Of a stretch of 7,135 nt of DNA, positions 5,663 through 7,135 are shown piece by piece. Origin of the DNA: JAEXNA01 sp041676625 (GTDB lineage: Bacteria; Vulcanimicrobiota; Xenobia; Xenobiales; JADMJV01); NCBI GenBank assembly GCA_041676625.1, contig JBAYRN010000202.1, forward strand, positions 1 to 7,135, given 5' to 3'. Position numbers and translations under genes: made by a program. Each line of letters opens with the position of its first letter. Within the stretch, counting starts at the first letter, position 1. Below the pieces are notes generated by a model that searched no databases, was not told where the DNA came from, and was given only the letters and a program-made list of their open reading frames with translations.

Positions 5663-6451
5663 TCACGCTGCATTCTTGAGCAATTTACCTACAATTTCGA
5701 GCAACTCCATCTGGTTGATTCTTTTTACAGGTATACCTAACTCACTATCTCGTATTGAATCTCGGTACGAATTGTGCCCTTCGCCGTCAAACTCCACAAC
5801 CGACCAGTAGGCATTCCACTTCAAGACATCGACTCGGATGAGTCTAGAAATACGAAAACTTACTTGAAAAAAATAGTAGGTGTCTTCGAGCACGAAGCAA
5901 GGTCGTGGGCGAAGATCTACCGGATACGCACCATCGCAACTGGTAGCAACGTGAGGTAGGCGACCAAGAGATGAGGGAGCGAGAAGACAAGGCTTCGCCC
6001 CAACTGCTTGGAGATATAGCAAAAAGAAAGCTTCGAGGCACGAGTCGCAGGGGATCTGGTGGCATGTCTGCTCGCACAGGTGGAGATCAGTCCTTTGTTT
6101 CGCGAGACGAGCCAATGCTTCCACTTCGCGGGGATAGCATTTTCGTAGCGTTGCGAAACGGATATATGTAGGCCGATCCTGATGCCCGAAGTAAGGCTTC
6201 TGCTTCAACGTAAGTCTCGCACCCTGATCAAGAAGTTTGCGGACCACCCCTGGTGGAGGTACGAAAGCTTCGTTGAACCGAAGGGTATTGGTAATTGATT
6301 GAAACTCCTTTGTGCTGGGACGCCTGCGGCCTAGCTCGAGGTCCGACCAGCGTGCTCGACTGAGGTTGCATAGGTCAGCTGCTTGTTGTTGGGAAAGGCC
6401 GCGCGCCGTTCGGCGCTCTCTTACTCGTTTGTGAAATGGTTTATCAAACAT
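5663..6451 (-). CDS. XRE helix-turn-helix protein with C-terminal DUF559/Vsr-like endonuclease domain
   Basis: 262 residues. Residues about 8-58 are an XRE/Cro-type DNA-binding domain: RRTARGLSQQQAADLCNLSR, then ARWSDLELGRRRPS, the classic SQ...AA...S...WS.LE.GRR.PS pattern. The middle holds a cysteine cluster (C126, C130, C135, C138; CEQTCHQIPCDSC) that could bind zinc or form a structural knuckle. The C-terminus (about 200-255) reads RLIRVDVL, VVEFDGEGH and RDSIRDSELGIPVKRI, matching the D...E-x-DG-x-x-H...D..R...LG...R pattern of DUF559/Vsr-like endonucleases. D208, E220, D222, H226 and R234 are the likely active-site or core residues. It is probably a sequence-guided DNA nuclease; activity is inferred. 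The ATG at 6451 has no clear ribosome binding site; TCTAAT eight bases upstream suggests a nearly leaderless mRNA. Base composition differs sharply from its neighbours, suggesting transfer. After the stop, GCGTG/CACGC (5647-5668) forms only a weak hairpin. Confidence 0.8.
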   Translation of the reverse strand: MFDKPFHKRVRERRTARGLSQQQAADLCNLSRARWSDLELGRRRPSTKEFQSITNTLRFNEAFVPPPGVVRKLLDQGARLTLKQKPYFGHQDRPTYIRFATLRKCYPREVEALARLAKQRTDLHLCEQTCHQIPCDSCLEAFFLLYLQAVGAKPCLLAPSSLGRLPHVATSCDGAYPVDLRPRPCFVLEDTYYFFQVSFRISRLIRVDVLKWNAYWSVVEFDGEGHNSYRDSIRDSELGIPVKRINQMELLEIVGKLLKNAA

Positions 6452-6535
6452 ATTTAAAGATTAGAGGTCTCGTGTTACGAAGTTTTTTCGGGTAGGTTGC
6501 TAACTCGTTTCTATAAAGTTAAAGAAATATGAACT
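6452..6535 (-). promoter_or_regulatory. AT-rich promoter region of the nuclease gene
   Basis: 84 bases between the gene start and the right-hand array. TCTAAT (5 of 6 to the -10 consensus) ends eight bases before the ATG. This would place transcription within a few bases of the start codon. TATAGA further upstream is a second -10-like word without a partner -35. No Shine-Dalgarno sequence is seen. Confidence 0.3.
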
Positions 6536-6557
6536 GCCCGCCGTATGCGGCACCCCC
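6536..6557 (+). repeat. Direct repeat at the right edge of the inserted gene segment
   Basis: 22 bp (GCCCGCCGTATG followed by CGGCACCCCC), one mismatch to 5624-5645. It begins abruptly after AATATGAACT and runs straight into a normal repeat unit (GCGCTGCCTCAAG). Confidence 0.8.
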
Positions 6558-6932
6558 GCGCTGCCTCAAGTCCGGCCGCGCGCGTTGCGGCGTCCCCGCG
6601 CTGCCTCAAGCTGCAGCGCACCCGTTGAGGCGCCCCCAGCCCGCCGCATGCGGCGCCGCCGTGCTGCCTAAAGCCCCACCGCGCCCGTTGAGGCGCCCCC
6701 AGCCCGCCGTATGCGGCACCCCCGTGCTGCCTCAAGTCCCGCCGCGCGCGTTGCGGCGCCCCCGGCCCGCCGCATGCGGCACCCCCGCGCTGCCTCAAGC
6801 CCCACCGCACCCATTGCGGCGCCCCCGCGTTGCCTCAAGCCCCACCACGCCCGTTGAGGCGCCCCCAGCCCGCCGTATGCGGCACCCCCGCGCTGCCTCA
6901 AGCTGCAGTGCACCCGTTGAGGCGCCCCCAGC

Positions 6933-6972
6933 CCGCCGCATGCGGCGCCTCCCCGCCGCATGCGGCGCCTCC
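6933..6972 (+). repeat. Exact 20-bp tandem duplication inside one repeat unit
   Basis: CCGCCGCATGCGGCGCCTCC is present twice head to tail (6933-6952, 6953-6972), lengthening this unit from 63 to 83 bp and doubling its palindrome. It looks like slippage or palindrome-driven duplication. Confidence 0.9.
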
Positions 6973-7135
6973 GCGCCGCCTCAAGCTGCAGTGCACCCGT
7001 TGTGGCGCCCCCAGCCTGCCGCATGCGGCGCCCCCGCGCTGCCTCAAGCCCCACCGCACCCATTGCGGCGCCCCCGCGTTGCCTCAAGCCCCACCGCACC
7101 CATTGCGGCGCCCCCGCGTTGCCTCAAGCCCCACC

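Larger units (their letters stand above)
5646..6535 (-). mobile_element. 890-bp segment interrupting the repeat array, probable inserted nuclease gene
   Basis: This segment separates two arrays in the same orientation and is visibly more AT-rich than the sequence on either side. It is bracketed by a 22-bp direct repeat (5624-5645 and 6536-6557, 21/22 identical). Joining 5645 directly to 6558 restores a normal repeat unit in phase. About nine tenths of it is one gene (5663-6451, minus). Its ends carry no visible terminal inverted repeats and there is no transposase, so it is not a standard insertion sequence. The compact single-gene content and nuclease product resemble free-standing homing endonuclease genes. 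An alternative is that the array expanded on both sides of an older resident gene, or that the direct repeat merely reflects the repetitive target. Confidence 0.45.
6536..7135 (+). repeat. GC-rich tandem repeat array, right part, continues past the window
   Basis: Eleven GCCTCAAG-type unit starts at 6563, 6603, 6666 (variant GCCTAAAG), 6729, 6792, 6832, 6895, 6978, 7041, 7081 and 7121, after a partial unit. Spacings are 40, 63, 63, 63, 40, 63, 83, 63, 40 and 40 bp. The 40-bp form lacks a 23-bp piece that holds the palindrome GCCGCATGCGGC, so 63 = 40 + 23. A third variable block (CCCCACCGCA) is common here and absent from the left array. The 40-bp units at 6792, 7041 and 7081 are identical, a sign of recent copying. 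Because 40 and 83 are not multiples of three, no reading frame is maintained. Same orientation as the left array. Confidence 0.93.

Noticed and set aside
4748..5673. Long minus- and plus-strand reading frames through the left array encoding 21-residue Arg/Gly/Ala repeats
   Set aside because: A 63-bp GC-rich unit keeps several frames open by chance. The 29- and 62-bp units shift the frame, one frame runs antisense through the transporter gene, and no start signal is seen.
5646..6535. Classical insertion sequence
   Set aside because: No terminal inverted repeats at the segment ends and the encoded protein is not a transposase.
6511..7099. Similar repeat-encoded reading frames in the right array
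   Set aside because: The 40- and 83-bp units are not multiples of three, so the frame changes within the array. Composition alone explains the openness.
5099..7135. CRISPR array
   Set aside because: Units are directly contiguous variants of one another with no unique spacers, the period is 40/63 bp, and no cas genes are present.

Overview
The window is a GC-rich bacterial chromosome segment. Its genes are ordinary and protein-coding on the left, with very GC-rich tandem repeats on the right. Start sites fit bacterial translation: purine-rich ribosome binding sites at several genes, and GTGA and ATGA stop/start overlaps inside two gene pairs. Nothing fixes the species. The recognisable families (Rpn-type nuclease, YeiH-type transporter, HEXXH protease) are widespread, so I do not name a taxon.

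Layout. 1-562 (minus): 5' part of an Rpn/PD-(D/E)XK nuclease gene running off the left edge. 757-1367 (plus): two small overlapping genes, an unrecognised 109-residue protein and a coiled-coil protein with two membrane helices. 1491-1844 (plus) and 1856-2458 (minus): a tail-to-tail pair of glycine-rich hydrophobic proteins, both beginning MN-x-T, with GxxxG glycine-zipper segments. 2566-5000 (plus): a translationally coupled pair, a secreted HEXXH metalloprotease-like protein and a YeiH/UPF0324 membrane transporter (putative sulfate/sulfite exporter family).

5099-7135 is a tandem repeat field with units of 40 or 63 bp (63 = 40 + 23), plus rare 29, 62 and 83 bp forms. It is interrupted once. 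Between 5645 and 6536 lies an 890-bp, visibly more AT-rich segment that is almost wholly one minus-strand gene. The gene encodes a 262-residue protein with an N-terminal XRE-type helix-turn-helix and a C-terminal DUF559/Vsr-like endonuclease motif. The segment is bracketed by a 22-bp direct repeat (21/22 identical) that is part of the repeat unit. Removing the segment plus one copy rejoins the two arrays in exact phase, so the gene looks inserted into a once continuous array, rather like a free-standing homing-type nuclease gene. This is the most interesting feature of the window.

The left-hand genes do not form an obvious single pathway. The protease-transporter coupling and the convergent glycine-zipper pair are the other arrangements worth a second look.
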